From Fratercula arctica (lineage: Eukaryota > Chordata > Aves > Charadriiformes > Alcidae): a stretch of 64,000 nt of DNA. Below are positions 50,201-62,200 of the stretch, piece after piece (position 1 is the stretch's first letter; each line of letters opens with the position of its first letter). The position numbers and the translations under genes are program-made. The notes beneath the pieces are model-generated. The model saw only the letters and a list, made by a program, of their open reading frames with translations, had not been told where the DNA came from and did not search any database. The stretch is taken from assembly GCA_947846985.1 (NCBI GenBank), contig CANTUZ010000014.1, positions 11,701,837-11,765,836 of the forward strand. The letters run 5' to 3'.

Positions 50201-53200
50201 AGGTCGAACACCCCAAGAAGGTGTTTCTACACCCTGTGAGGTGGTTCCATGCCCCAAGAAGGGGGTTCTACACGCCACGAGGGGAATTCTACCCCCCACT
50301 GGGAGGTTTGGCACCCCAAAAAGGGGGTTCAGCACCCAAAAAGGGGGTTCAGCACCCCGTGGGGGTGTTCTACACTCTGCAAAGTGGTTCAACACCCCAA
50401 GAAAGGGGGTTCAAAACCTCATGAGGGTGTTCTACACCCCACCAGGAGGTTCAACATCCCACGGGGGTGCTCTACACCCCGTGAGGATGGCTCGACACCC
50501 CTTAAGGTGGTTCTACACCCTGTGAGGGTGTTCAACACCCCACCAGGAGATCCAACACCCTACAGAGATGTTCTACACCCCATGAGGGTGGTTCAACACC
50601 CCATGAAGGGGTTCAACACCCCATGAAGGGGGGTTCAACACCCCACCAGGAGGTCCAACACCCTGTAAGGGGGTTCTACACCCCCCGTGAGGGTGTTCAA
50701 CACCCCACCAGAAGGTTCAACACCCTGTGAGGGTGGTTCAACACCCCAAGAAGGGGGTTTAACACCCCATACGGGTCTTCAACACCCCATGAGGGTGGTT
50801 CAACACCCCATGAAAGTGTGCTACACCCCGTGTGGGGAAGTTCAACACCCCACCAGGAGATCCAACACCCCGTGGGGGTTGTCCAACACCCCACAAAGTG
50901 GGGTTCAACATCCCACCAGGAGGTTCAACACTCCATGGGTGTCTCCTACACCCCGTACGGGGAAGTTCAACACCCCACCAGGAGATCCAACACCCCGTGG
51001 GGGTTGTCCAACACCCCACGAAGGGGTTCAACATCCCACCAGGAGGTTCAACACTCCATGGGTGTCTCCTACACCCCGTACGGGGAAGTTCAACACCCCA
51101 CCAGGAGATCCAACACCCCGTGGGGGTTGTCCAACACCCCACGAAGGGGTTCAACATCCCACCAGGAGGTTCAACACTCCATGGGTGTCTCCTACACCCC
51201 ATATGGGGAAGTTCAACACCCCACCAGGAGATCCAACACCCTGTGGGGGTTGTCCAACACCCCATGAAGGTGGTTCCACACCCCGTGGGGGTGCTGACCA
51301 CCTCACTGTACCCCTTTTTTTTGTTTCCTTACCGGACAGACTTGCCCAGGATGTGCTTATAGAAGGAGCGGGTGAAATAACACTCGAGGAGCCGGTTGTC
51401 GTAGACGGCCTTGGCCACGATGCGCCCCACGAACTTGAAGTAGCTGAGGTGGTTGGGGTTGCAGTGGGAGGAGGGGTTGATGGTGTAGGTCACCCTGTCC
51501 CCCGGCGAGGTGCGGAACAGGGCGTACATGGGGTTGAACATCTCCCGCGAGATGATCATGTACCACTCCCGCAGCAACCCCCCCGCGTCCTGGCCCTCCT
51601 CGCCCTCGAACACGATGTACCTGCGGGGGGGGGGGGGGAAGAGAGACACGTACACACGGGGTGGGGGTGGGCGGGATTTAGGGGGTGTGAGGGGTGTTTA
51701 GGGGAGTTACGGGGTGTTTTGGGGGGGCTGGGGGCGTTTTGGGGCTCTTTAGGGGGGCCCTAGGGGGTGTTTGGGGGCTGTTTGGGGAGCCTTAGGGTTG
51801 TTTCGGGGGGGCTGGGGGTGTTTGGGGGCTGTTTAGGGGGGCTGGGGGTGTTCTGGGAGGTCTGGGGGTGTTTGGGGGCTGTTTGGGGGGGCTGGGGGTG
51901 TTCTGGGGGGGCTGGGGGTGTTTGGGGGCTGTTTAGGGGGGCTGGGGGTGTTTGGGGGGGGGGCTGAGAGGTGTTTGAGGGGCCTGTGGGATGTTTAGGG
52001 GGTGTTTGGGGGGGCTGGGGGGTGTTTTGAGGGAGTTGGGGGGGGGGGGCTGGTGGTTTTGGGGGTGTCGGGGGATTCTGGGGGACCGTGGTGGGATTTG
52101 GGGGGGGCTCGGGGGGGTCTCAGGGGCAGTTCTTCATCTCCTCAGGGAATTTGAGGGGGCCTCGGGGGATTTTGGGTGGCTTTCGGGGCATTTCGGGGTG
52201 GTCTTAGAGGATTTGGGGGGTCTCAGCGGATTTTGGGGGGGGTCTGGTGTTTTTGGGGGTGTCGGGGGATTTTGGGGGGCTCTGTTGGGATTTGGGGGGG
52301 CTGCAGGGGGGGGGGGGGTCACAGGCAGTTCTTCATCTCCTCAGGGGATTTTGGGGGTCTCGGGGGATTTTGGTGGGATCTTAGTGGATTTTGGTGGGCT
52401 CTGGTGGGATTTTGGGGGTGTCGGGGGATTTTGGGGGGGCCGTGGTGGGATTTAGGGGGGGGCTCGGGGGCGGGGGGGGGGTGTCTCACAGGCGGTTCTT
52501 CATCTCCTCGGGCGATTTGCGGTGCAGCTCACGATAGGAATCCTCGAAGACGTGGTCGCGCCGCACGTGGACGGCCATGTCCTCCTTCCGCAGCCCCTCG
52601 TCCAGCCGCTCCAGCTCCTGGCGGAAATACCTGGAAGGAAGAAGGTGGGGGGGGGGGGGGTAAGAAGGGGGTGTCAAGGATTTTGGGGACACCCCCCACC
52701 CCCCGAAAAAATAGACCTCCCCCCGGACACTTACTTGCGCTTGACGTCGAAGTCGAGGACGCGGATGTAGTCGACCAGGACGGCGAAGGGCCCGTCGGCC
52801 AAGTGGGTGGTGGATTGACGCAGGATCTGGTTCAGCACCGTCCGATGGGTCTCTGGGGGGGGGGGGAAGGGGGAGGGTTTTGGGGGGGGGTCCTCAAAAT
52901 TTCGGGACGCTCCCCCCCCCCTTTAGTCTAGAGCTAGGGGAGGGGTGATTGGGCCCCCGCCCCGTAAGGGTGGGCATCGCAAAGGGCCTTGAGGAGCTCC
53001 CCCCGCCCCGAACTCCCTCCCCAGAGGTCCAGCTCCATGGGGAACCCCCCCCAGAGACCCCCAAAACCCCTCCCAGAGCCCCCGGCTCCCCCCAAATCCC
53101 CTCCCAACGGCCCCAAATCCCCCCCAAACCCCTCCAGCTCCTCCCAATCCCCCCCCGGCTCCCCCCAAATCCCCTCCCAACGGCCCCAAATCCCCCCCCA

Positions 53201-56200
53201 AACCCCTCCAGCTCCTCCCAATCCCCCCCCGGCTCCCCCCAAATCCCCTCCCAACGGCCCCAAATCCCCCCCAAACCCCTCCAGCTCCTCCCAATCCCCC
53301 CCCGGCTCCCCCCGAACCCCCTCCCAACGGCCCCAAATCCCTCCCAAACCCCTCCCCAGCACCCCCAGCTTCTCCCAGTCCCCCCCAGCTCCCCCCGAAC
53401 CCCCTCCCAACGGCCCCAAATCCCCCCCAAACCCCTCCAGCTCCTCCCAATCCCCCCCCGGCTCCCTCCAAATCCCCTCCCAACGGCCCCAAATCCCTCC
53501 CAAACCCCTCCCCAGCACCCCCAGCTTCTCCCAGTCCCCCCCAGCTCCCCCCGAACCCCCTCCCAACGGCCCCAAGTCCCCCCCAAACCCCTCCAGCTCC
53601 TCCCAATCCCCCCCCGGCTCCCCCCAAATCCCCTCCCAACGGCCCCAAATCCCTCCCAAACCCCTCCCCAGCACCCCCAGCTTCTCCCAGTCCCCCCCCA
53701 GCTCCCCCCAAATCCCCTCCCAACGGCCCCAAATCCCCCCCAGACCCCTCCAGCTCCTCCCAGTCCCACCCCGGCTCCCCCCAAATCCCCTCCCAATGGC
53801 CCCAAATCCGCCCCCCCCCCCGCCCCCCCCTCACCGGCGAAGCGCAGGAATTTCTGGGTGTCGGGGGGCAGGCTGGCCGAGATGTGCATGGAGGAAGGCT
53901 CCCGGGAGAAGAAGGGGTCGAGGGAAGAAGGGGTGGCGGGGGTGAGGGGGGCGGGTGACAAGGGGGGGGGCTCGTCCTTGATGTGGGCCAGCTGGCTCTC
54001 CCGCGTGTCCCGCACCGGCGGTTTGCTCTCCCGCTCCGTGGCGTGCACCAGGAAAAACGCCTCCACCGCTGGCTGCAGCACTGGGGGGGGGGGTGACACG
54101 ACACGGATGACACACGCACGATAAAGGGGGTGTCACGTGGCAGGGGGGGGACACCCCCCCTCCCCCCCCCGAAATGGTGGGGGGGCACCCCGCGGCGGCA
54201 GGGATGTCACCCCTCTTGGGATGCTGGGTTGGGGCTGAGACACTGTGATGGGTGTCGGGGACGCCTTTGGGGGTCTTGGGGACGCCTTTGGGGGTCTTGG
54301 GGACACCTCTGAGGGTGTTGGGGACACCCTAAAACCACAGGGGGTCTGTAGCACTAAGCCGGGGGGGGGGGGGGGGGCAGGATACCCCAAAAACATGGGG
54401 GACACCCTACGGCTGGATGGGGCTAAGCTCTTGTGATGGGCACAGGGGACATTGTGGGGGTCTCGGGGACACCCTGGAGGTCTTGGGGACACCCTAGTGG
54501 CCTCGGGGACGCCCTAAAATAATGGGGGGGGGTAGCATTAAAGGGGGGGACCCCAGAAACAAGGGGGACACCCCGAGGCAGCAGGGATGTCACCCCTCTT
54601 GGGATGCTGGGTTGGGGCTGAAACACTGTGATGGGTGTTGGGCACACCCTGGGGGTCTTGGGGACACCCTGGGGGTCTTGGGGACACCTGAGGGGTCTTG
54701 GGGACCCCCTAAAATCACAGAACGTAGGGGGTTGTCAGGGGGGACCCCAAAAACGTTGGAGCCACCCTGAAGCTGCAGGGCTGTCGCCTCGCTTGGCACG
54801 GGGGTGCTGGGCGCGAGGGACACCTTTGGGGGGGTGTCGGGGACCCCCTTGGGGGTGTTGGGGACCCCCCCCGATACCCACCGAGGACGGCGTGCTGGTC
54901 GTGGGACTCCTCCAGCTCCTTCAGGCACTCTCCCAGCATGTCCCACAGCTCGTCCAGGCAGAGCTGCTCGCTCAGCAGGGGCAGCTCGGGGGGACGCTCG
55001 TCCCGCTCCCCCCCCTGCGAACCCTCCGAGCCTGCGGCGGGGACACCGTCAGGACCCCCCCCCAACTCCCAGTTCCCCCCCAACTCCCAGTCACACCCCC
55101 CCCTCGCCCCCCGACCAGTTCCCCCCCCATTCAGTGTAAACTGGGAGCAGAGCGATACCGGGACCGGTCCGACAGAGCAGGGTCACCCCCAGGTGAGCGT
55201 AACAGGCCCCAGTGTCCTTACTGGGACAAACTGGGACGGGGTGGGCATGAACTGGGTTGAACTGGGTTGTACTGGGAGGGGTTTTCTCACCCACGGAGGG
55301 GGCGTCCTGTGGGGCGGGCGAGGGCTGGTCCACGTCCATGGGTGACTCGTCGCGACGGGGAGCGGCGTCCGCCTGCCCGGCCTCCGACTGGTGGGGGGGA
55401 CACAGACAGGGGATGGGTTTAGGGGGGCGCCCCCCCCCCCCCCACCCCGGGGGACCCCCACACCCCCCCTTTGCCCCCCTCCCCCCCTGACATGGAGCTG
55501 GGGGGGGGACACCCCGGTGCTCCAGCAGGTCTTGGAGGAGGGGGAACTGGGAGCAGCGGGAGGAGGAGGAAAAGCTGGAGGTGGGGGAGAGGGGAGGAAA
55601 AGGAGGAGGAGGAGGAAGGAGCAGGAGGAGGAGGAAGAGGGAGGAAGGCTGTGTGGGGGGAGAGGAGGCAGGAAGGGAATGGAGGAGGAAGAGGATGAGG
55701 ATGAAGAGGAGGATGAGGAATAGGATGAAGAGAAGGAAGAGGATGAGACAGCATGGAGGAAGAGGAGGAAGAGGAGGAAGAGGAGGAAGAGGAGGAAGAG
55801 GAGGAAGAGGAGGAAGAGGAGGAAGAGGAGGAAGAGGAGGAAGAGGCAGTGCAGGAAGGGAACAGAAGAGAGAGGATGGAGAGGAGGAAGGTGAGGAGGA
55901 GGACGGAGTGGAAGAGGGAGGAAGGCCAAGCAGGGGCACAGGGGGAGGGGGGAAGAAGAGGGGAGACGCGTTGGAAGGAGAGAAGAATGAAGAGGATGAA
56001 AACAAGAATGAAGAGGAGGATGAAGATGAGGATGAGGAGGGCGAGAAGGAGCAGGATGCAGAGGGAGGAAGGCCATGGGGGGAATGGGATGAAGAGAGAG
56101 AAGGAAGAGAGGAGACAAGTTGGAAGAAGATGAGAATGAAGAGGAGGAGGAAGACGAGGAGGAGGAAGACGAGGAGGAGGAAGACGAGGAGGAGGAAGAC

Positions 56201-56234
<34 letters not shown>

Positions 56235-59200
56235 GTGAGGAGCAGAACCCAGTGGGAGGAAGGCTGTGGGGGGAATGGGATGAGGGGAGAGGAGGAAGAG
56301 AGGAGACGAGCTGGAAGAAGACGAGAACGAAGAGGAGGATGAAGATGAGAACGAAGAAGAGGATGAAGATGAGAACGAAGAAGAGGATGAAGATGAGAAG
56401 AAAGGAGGAGAATGAAGAGAAGGAAGATGGAAGATGATGAAGATGAGGAGGGTGAGGCACAGGACCCAGTGGGAGGAAGGTCATGGGGGGAATGGGATGA
56501 GGGGAGAGGAGGCAGCGCAGGAGGATGGTGAAGGAGGAGTAAGAGGAGGAGGAGAAGAGGAGGAGGAGAAGAGGAAGAGGAGGAGGAGAAGAGGAAGAGG
56601 AGGAGGAGAAGAGGAAGAGGAGGAGGAGAAGAGGAGGAGAGGAAGAGGAGAAGAGGAGGAGGAAAAGAGGAGGAGAAGGAGGAAAAGAGGAGGAGAAGGA
56701 GGAAAAGAGGAGGAGAAGGAGAGGAGGAGGAGAGGAGGAGGAGGAGAGGAGGAGGAGGAGGGTGGGGAGGAAGGGCGGCCGTGCTAACCGTGTCTGCCTG
56801 CTGCCGCCTCCGGGCCCTCTGGCCCTCACGTACCATTTGTATGATGGCGTCGGCCTCGGCCTCCAGCTGCCGGACGGCTGCCTGGATGCTGCCAGCCGCC
56901 CCGAGGCCCCCGGCACCTGCGGGCGGGGGGGACACACACACACACACATGGTACCATTAGAGACGGGGTCGGGGGGACACAAAGCGGGGGTTGGGGACAC
57001 GGGGAGGGGACAATTTCGGGGTCCCTTACCCAGGCGGCCGGCCTGCTTGGCTTTCTTGTGCGCCCGGCGGGTGTCGTCGCGCAGCTGGATGATGACCTGC
57101 AGGACGCGGAGGAAGAAGCGCTGCGTGGAGGTCTTGGAGGTGAGGACGGACATGGAGGGCAGCTGCAGCTCCCGCCCCCCCAGCGCCCGCTTCTGCGAGG
57201 CCACGATCACCACGCTCTCCGCCGTGTCGAACCTGCGGTGGGGGGGAGGGGGGGGGGGAGTGGGGGGCGGCAGGGGGGACACGGGTTAGCCGTGAGGGGC
57301 AGGAGGGGAGGGGGGTAACGGCGGGGGAGAGGAGTGTCAGTAGGGGCGAGGGTTAACAGCAGGGACAAGGGTTGTCAGTAGGGACAAGGGTTAACAGTAA
57401 GGACAAGGGTTGTCAGTAGGGACAAGGGTTAACAGTAAGGACAAGGGTTGTCAGTAGGGACAAGGGTTAACAGTGGGGTGAAGGGTCAACAGTGGGGGCA
57501 AGAGTTGCGTCAGTAGGGGCAAGAGTTAACAGTGGGGGTGAGACTTGTATCTCTAGGGACAGGGGTTAACGGTAGGGACAAGGGTCGTCAGTAGGGCCAA
57601 GAGCTATCAGTAGGACCCAGAGCCGCCAGTAGGGACCAGAGTTAACAGCAGGAAGGAGGGTTCTCAGTAGGGACCAGAGTTAACAGCAGGAAGGAGGGTT
57701 CTCAGTAGGGACCAGAGTTAACAGCAGTGATGGGTGGGTGACCGGGGGGAGGGGAGGGGGGGTGGGTGTCCGTGGGGTGGGGGCGGGGCTCACCGGCTCT
57801 GCATCTTGCCCTTGAGCTTGGCGCTGGGGGGCTGCTCCTCGGGGAGCCCCTCGGGCGAGGGGGCCTCGCTCTGCGCCCGCCGCTGCTGCTCCAGGTTGTA
57901 TTCCCGCAGCTCCGCCAGCAGCGTCCCTGCGGGGTCAGGACACCCCGTCGTCACGCCCGGCTGCTGTGACGTCCCCCACCCCCACCCCCACCCTCGTGGG
58001 GGTCCCTCACCGATCTGGCGGCAGAGGGTGGCCCCCAGGGTGCGGGCCCCGCTCAGCAGCAGGCGCAGGACGGTGTCGCGGGTGGGGGCGTCCCCCCGCG
58101 AGAGCTGCAGCAGGACGTTGGCCGCGTCCTCCAGACCTTCCTCCGAGCAGGAGTGGGACGTCAGCACCTGGAAGGGGGACACACACACGCGCGCGAGGGT
58201 TGGGGACAGTTTGGGGACGTGCCACGCACACCCCCCACCTCAGCCCGCTGCTCCCCCCCCCGCCACCCCCCCCCGAGGTTGGGGACACGGTGGGGACTCA
58301 CCTCGACGGAGAGCTGGAGCTGGCTCTCAGTCAGGCCGGTGGCCGCCATGCGGGGGTCGGGGCTGCCACCCTCGGGGACCTTGGCCGGGGACTTGGAGCT
58401 CTTGGCGGGGGCTTGGGGACAAGGAGGGGACAGCGGGGTTGGGGGGAGGAGGGAGATGCCACCGCGACCCGGTCTGCGCCCTCAGGGTGGTCGTGGTCCC
58501 CTCCCCAGGCTCTCAACCGCTCCGTGTCACCTCTGTCCTTGTCCCCGTCCCCACCCATGTCTCTGTCTCCCCACTCCCTTGTCCCCATCCCCATGTCCCC
58601 ACCTCCATCCCCACGTCACCCCGTGTCCCTGGCCCCATGTCCCCAACCCCGTCCCCATCCCCACATCCCCATCCCCATGTCCCCAACCCCATCCCCATGT
58701 CCCCACGTCCCCAACCCCATCCCCACGTCCCCCCGCCCTGTCCCAACGTCCCCATCCCCAACCCCATCCCCACGTCCCCATGTCCCCATGTCCCCAACCC
58801 CATGTCCCCAATCCCGTCCCCAACCCCATCCCCACGTCCCCCCACCCCGTCCCAACGCCCCCAACCCCATCCCCATGTCCCCCCGCCCTGTCCCAACGTC
58901 CCCACGTCCGCATCCCCACGTCCCTAACCCCATCCCCACGTCCCCATGTCCCCACGTCCCCAACCCCATGTCCCCAATCCCATCCCCATGTCCCCATCCC
59001 ATGTCCCCCCGCCCCATCCCAACGTCCCCACATCCCCATCCCCACGTCCCCAATCCTGTCCCCATGTCCCTGTCCCCATGTCCCCGTCCCCACGTCCCCC
59101 TGCCCCATCCCAACGTCCCCATTGTCCCCAACCCCATCCCCACGTCCCCAACCCCACGTCCCCAATCCCACCCCCACGTCCCCACCCCCACGTCCCTGTT

Positions 59201-62200
59201 GTCCCCAGCCACTCACCACCAGCCGTGCCGCCGCCGCCGCCTCCGTTCCCGGTGTTGCCGGCCTGGGCCGGGGGACTCGCGGGTGCCACCGCCGTGGTGA
59301 CGCCGCCGGCCCCCCCTTGCCCCGCTCCCCCCTCGCCCCCTTTGCCCCCCTCGGGGAGGGCGATGGAGATGAGGGACAGGAGCCGCAGCAGCTTCTCCGT
59401 CAGGAGCGCGCTCCGGCGGATGACGCCGTGTGACAACATATTCATCAATTGTCCCAAAGGTGACGTTTCTAACCCCAAACCCCCTGTTTCCGGTTCCGGG
59501 CCCCCGCTGCCCCCCCCAGTTTTAGCCGAACTTTTCCCTTTCCGGCTGACGTTCATATTATCCAATTTCACTAAAAGGTCCCAAAAATCGGTGGAAAGGT
59601 TGGCGGAAGAGGGGGGGAGGGGTTGGGGAACCCCCCCCGAAGGTGGGGGAGGGGGAGGGGGTGGGGGAGCAGGGGGGGTTTGGGGAGGGGGGGGTGGGCA
59701 AGGGCTGCCCCCCGCTTTGGGGGGGCCCCGTTCGGCTTCGCTGGGAGGGTCCCGGCCTCGTTGTTGGGTGAAGTGGCTGGGGAAGACCTGGGGGGAGGGA
59801 CAAGAAATTGGGAGGGGGGGGTGTGTGTTATTGGGGTGCTGGTGACCCCCCCCGCCTCAAACCAGCCCCACAAGTTGGGGGACCCCCAGGTGTCACCCCA
59901 ACACCCTCCACTGTCCCCCATTGTCGTGTCCCCCCCCCCCACCAAGGAGGCTGCAACCACCCCAAGGATGTGCCCCCCAGGCACTGGGGGGGGGGGGGGG
60001 TTGGGGGGTGACCCCCCCGCTGGGACCCCAAGTTTGGGGAGGGGACCCCAGTTGTCCCCCTCCCCTTGGTTTGGTGTCCCCAAGGGTGGCCCTGGCTCTA
60101 GGGGGGCTGCCAGACACCCCATTACATGCCCCAGTGACCCCCCCAAATCACCCCAGTACCCCCCAAAACACCCCAGTCCCCCCCCAGAGCCCCCCCAGCC
60201 CCACTGAGGAGCCCCCAGACACCCCATAACATACCCCAGTGCCCCCCAAATCCCCCCCCCCGACTCCATCAAGGAGCCCCCAGACACCCCATAACGTGCC
60301 CCTGTGCCCCCCCAAAATGCCCCAGTGCCCCCCAGACTCCACTGAGGAGCCCCCGGATGCCCCAGAACATACCCCAGTGCCCCCCCAAAACGCCCCAATA
60401 TCCCCCCAACTCCACCGAGGCACCCCCAGACACCCCAGAACAAGCCCCAAAGTGCCCCTGTGCCCCCCCAAAACACCCCTTTCCCCCCCCCCCCCCGCCC
60501 CCGACCTTGGCCAGCTGGATGAGGGTATCGAGGACGTGGCGGCAGACGACGGGGGCGGCCTGGGGATGGATGTGAACGGCGGAACCAGCGGCGGCGGCGT
60601 GTTTTTCCGTATGTTTCCGTCCCGGAACGCGTTGGATCTGGAAGATGTTGGTACGACAACCCAAAGCCGCATCCATAGAAACGGAAAGCCAAGAAAGTTG
60701 TCCCGAACTTCGAGCTTCGACGCGATGTAATAAATCTAAACCCCGCGATTCGCCGGTTGCTCCGCTACCGGTGGAGCTACCGGTTCGACCACTGGTTCTT
60801 CGGGGTCTTTCTTCCGCGCCGGGGGGAGCGCGGGGGGCTTCCAGGCAAAGCTCGCTCTCGCTGCTGCGTTGGAGGATGGAGAGGAGGCTGCGGACCACCC
60901 AGCCCCGGGTGGGAGCGTGGTAGCAGAGGTTGCGGAGGACGCGGTGGAGGCGGCTGGTGTTGAGTTTGGGCTCGTCGACGAAAAGCAGCACCAAAAGGCA
61001 AGAAAGAGCTTCGTGATCCAACAACAAACGGCCTCGGAGGCGCAAAAGGCTGTCCACGCTGCTGCCCGAAGGTCTGGAGGAGGAGAGGTGGGGGAGGGGG
61101 ATAAAAAGAGGTGATGCCCACCCCACCCCCCCCCGAAAGATGCGGGGGATCGAGCCCCAGAAGTACCTGCTGTGGCTGCTGCCGCCCCCCATGTGGAAGG
61201 TGCCGCCTCGCTGGACGGCCAGGCGGGTGTACTGCACCCCGCGGTTCCCGCTCAGCCGGCTGGTGAAGGCTGCGGGGACAGCGAGGTCAAGCGGGGGGGG
61301 GCTGGGTTTTTCCGGGGGGGGGGGGGAGGTGAGGAGGCGAGGAAAGGCGGGGGGGGGACAGCCCAGAGGGGTCTGGAGGGGGTGGGTGTGAGAAGGGAGG
61401 TGGGGGGGGATCGGTGAGGATGGGGGGGAAGGGGATAGGGGTAAGATGGGGGGGTGGGGGGAGGGAATGGGGGGAGAATTAGGGGGTCGGGAGAGGATGA
61501 GGGGTGTCAGGAGAGGACAAGTGGGGTGCAGGGAGGGAATGGGAGGTGCTGGGAGAGGACTGGGGGTGCTGGGAGAGCATTAAGGGTGTCAGGAAAGGAT
61601 TGGGGGTGCTGGGAGAGGATCGGGGGTGTCAGGAGAGGACAAGTGGGACACAGGGAGAGGACTGGGGGGTGTCAGGAGAGGATCGGAGGTGCTGGGAGAC
61701 GATGAAGGGTGCTGGGAGAGGACTGGGGGTGCTGGGAGAGGACAAGTGGGGTGCTGGGAGAGCATTAAGGCTGTCAGGAAAGGATTGGGGGTGCTGGGAG
61801 AGGACAAGTGGGGCACAGGGAGAGGACTGGGGGTGTCAGGAGAGGATTGGGGGCACAGGGAGAGGACGAAGGGTGTCGGGAGAGGATAAGGGGTGTCAGG
61901 AATGGATAAATGGGGTGCTGGGAGAGGACTGGGGGTGCTGGGAGAGGATAAAGGGTGCCAGAAGGGGGTGATGGAAGAGGACGAGGGGTGCCGAGAGAGG
62001 ACAAGTGGGGTGCAGGGAGAGGATGAGGGGTGTCAGGAGAGGATTGGGGGTGCTGGGAGACGATGAAGGGTGTTGGGAGAGGATAAGTGGGGTGCTGGGA
62101 GAGGATTGGGGGTGCTGGGAGAGCATTAAGGGTGTCAGGAAAGGATTGGGGGTGTCAGAAGAGGACAAGTGGGGTGAAGGGAGAGGCCTGGGGATGCTGG

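Noticed and set aside
49880..51305. CRISPR-like array
   Set aside because: Repeats are contiguous without unique spacers, lie in a vertebrate intron, and no cas genes are present.
50687..51763. 358-codon + strand open frame with perfect internal repeats
   Set aside because: Period 123 bp is a multiple of three, so the frame stays open by arithmetic; it runs antisense through a HUWE1 exon.
52894..54188. Open frames of about 400 codons on both strands
   Set aside because: They translate a 72-bp intron minisatellite (Gly/Trp or Pro/Ser repeats); the only real coding part is the HUWE1 exon 53835-54080.
55091..57282. Open frame of about 700 codons, Ser/Leu/Pro-rich, resembling a membrane protein
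   Set aside because: It is the (GGA)n tract read on the - strand; genuine HUWE1 exons at its ends use other limits set by splice sites.
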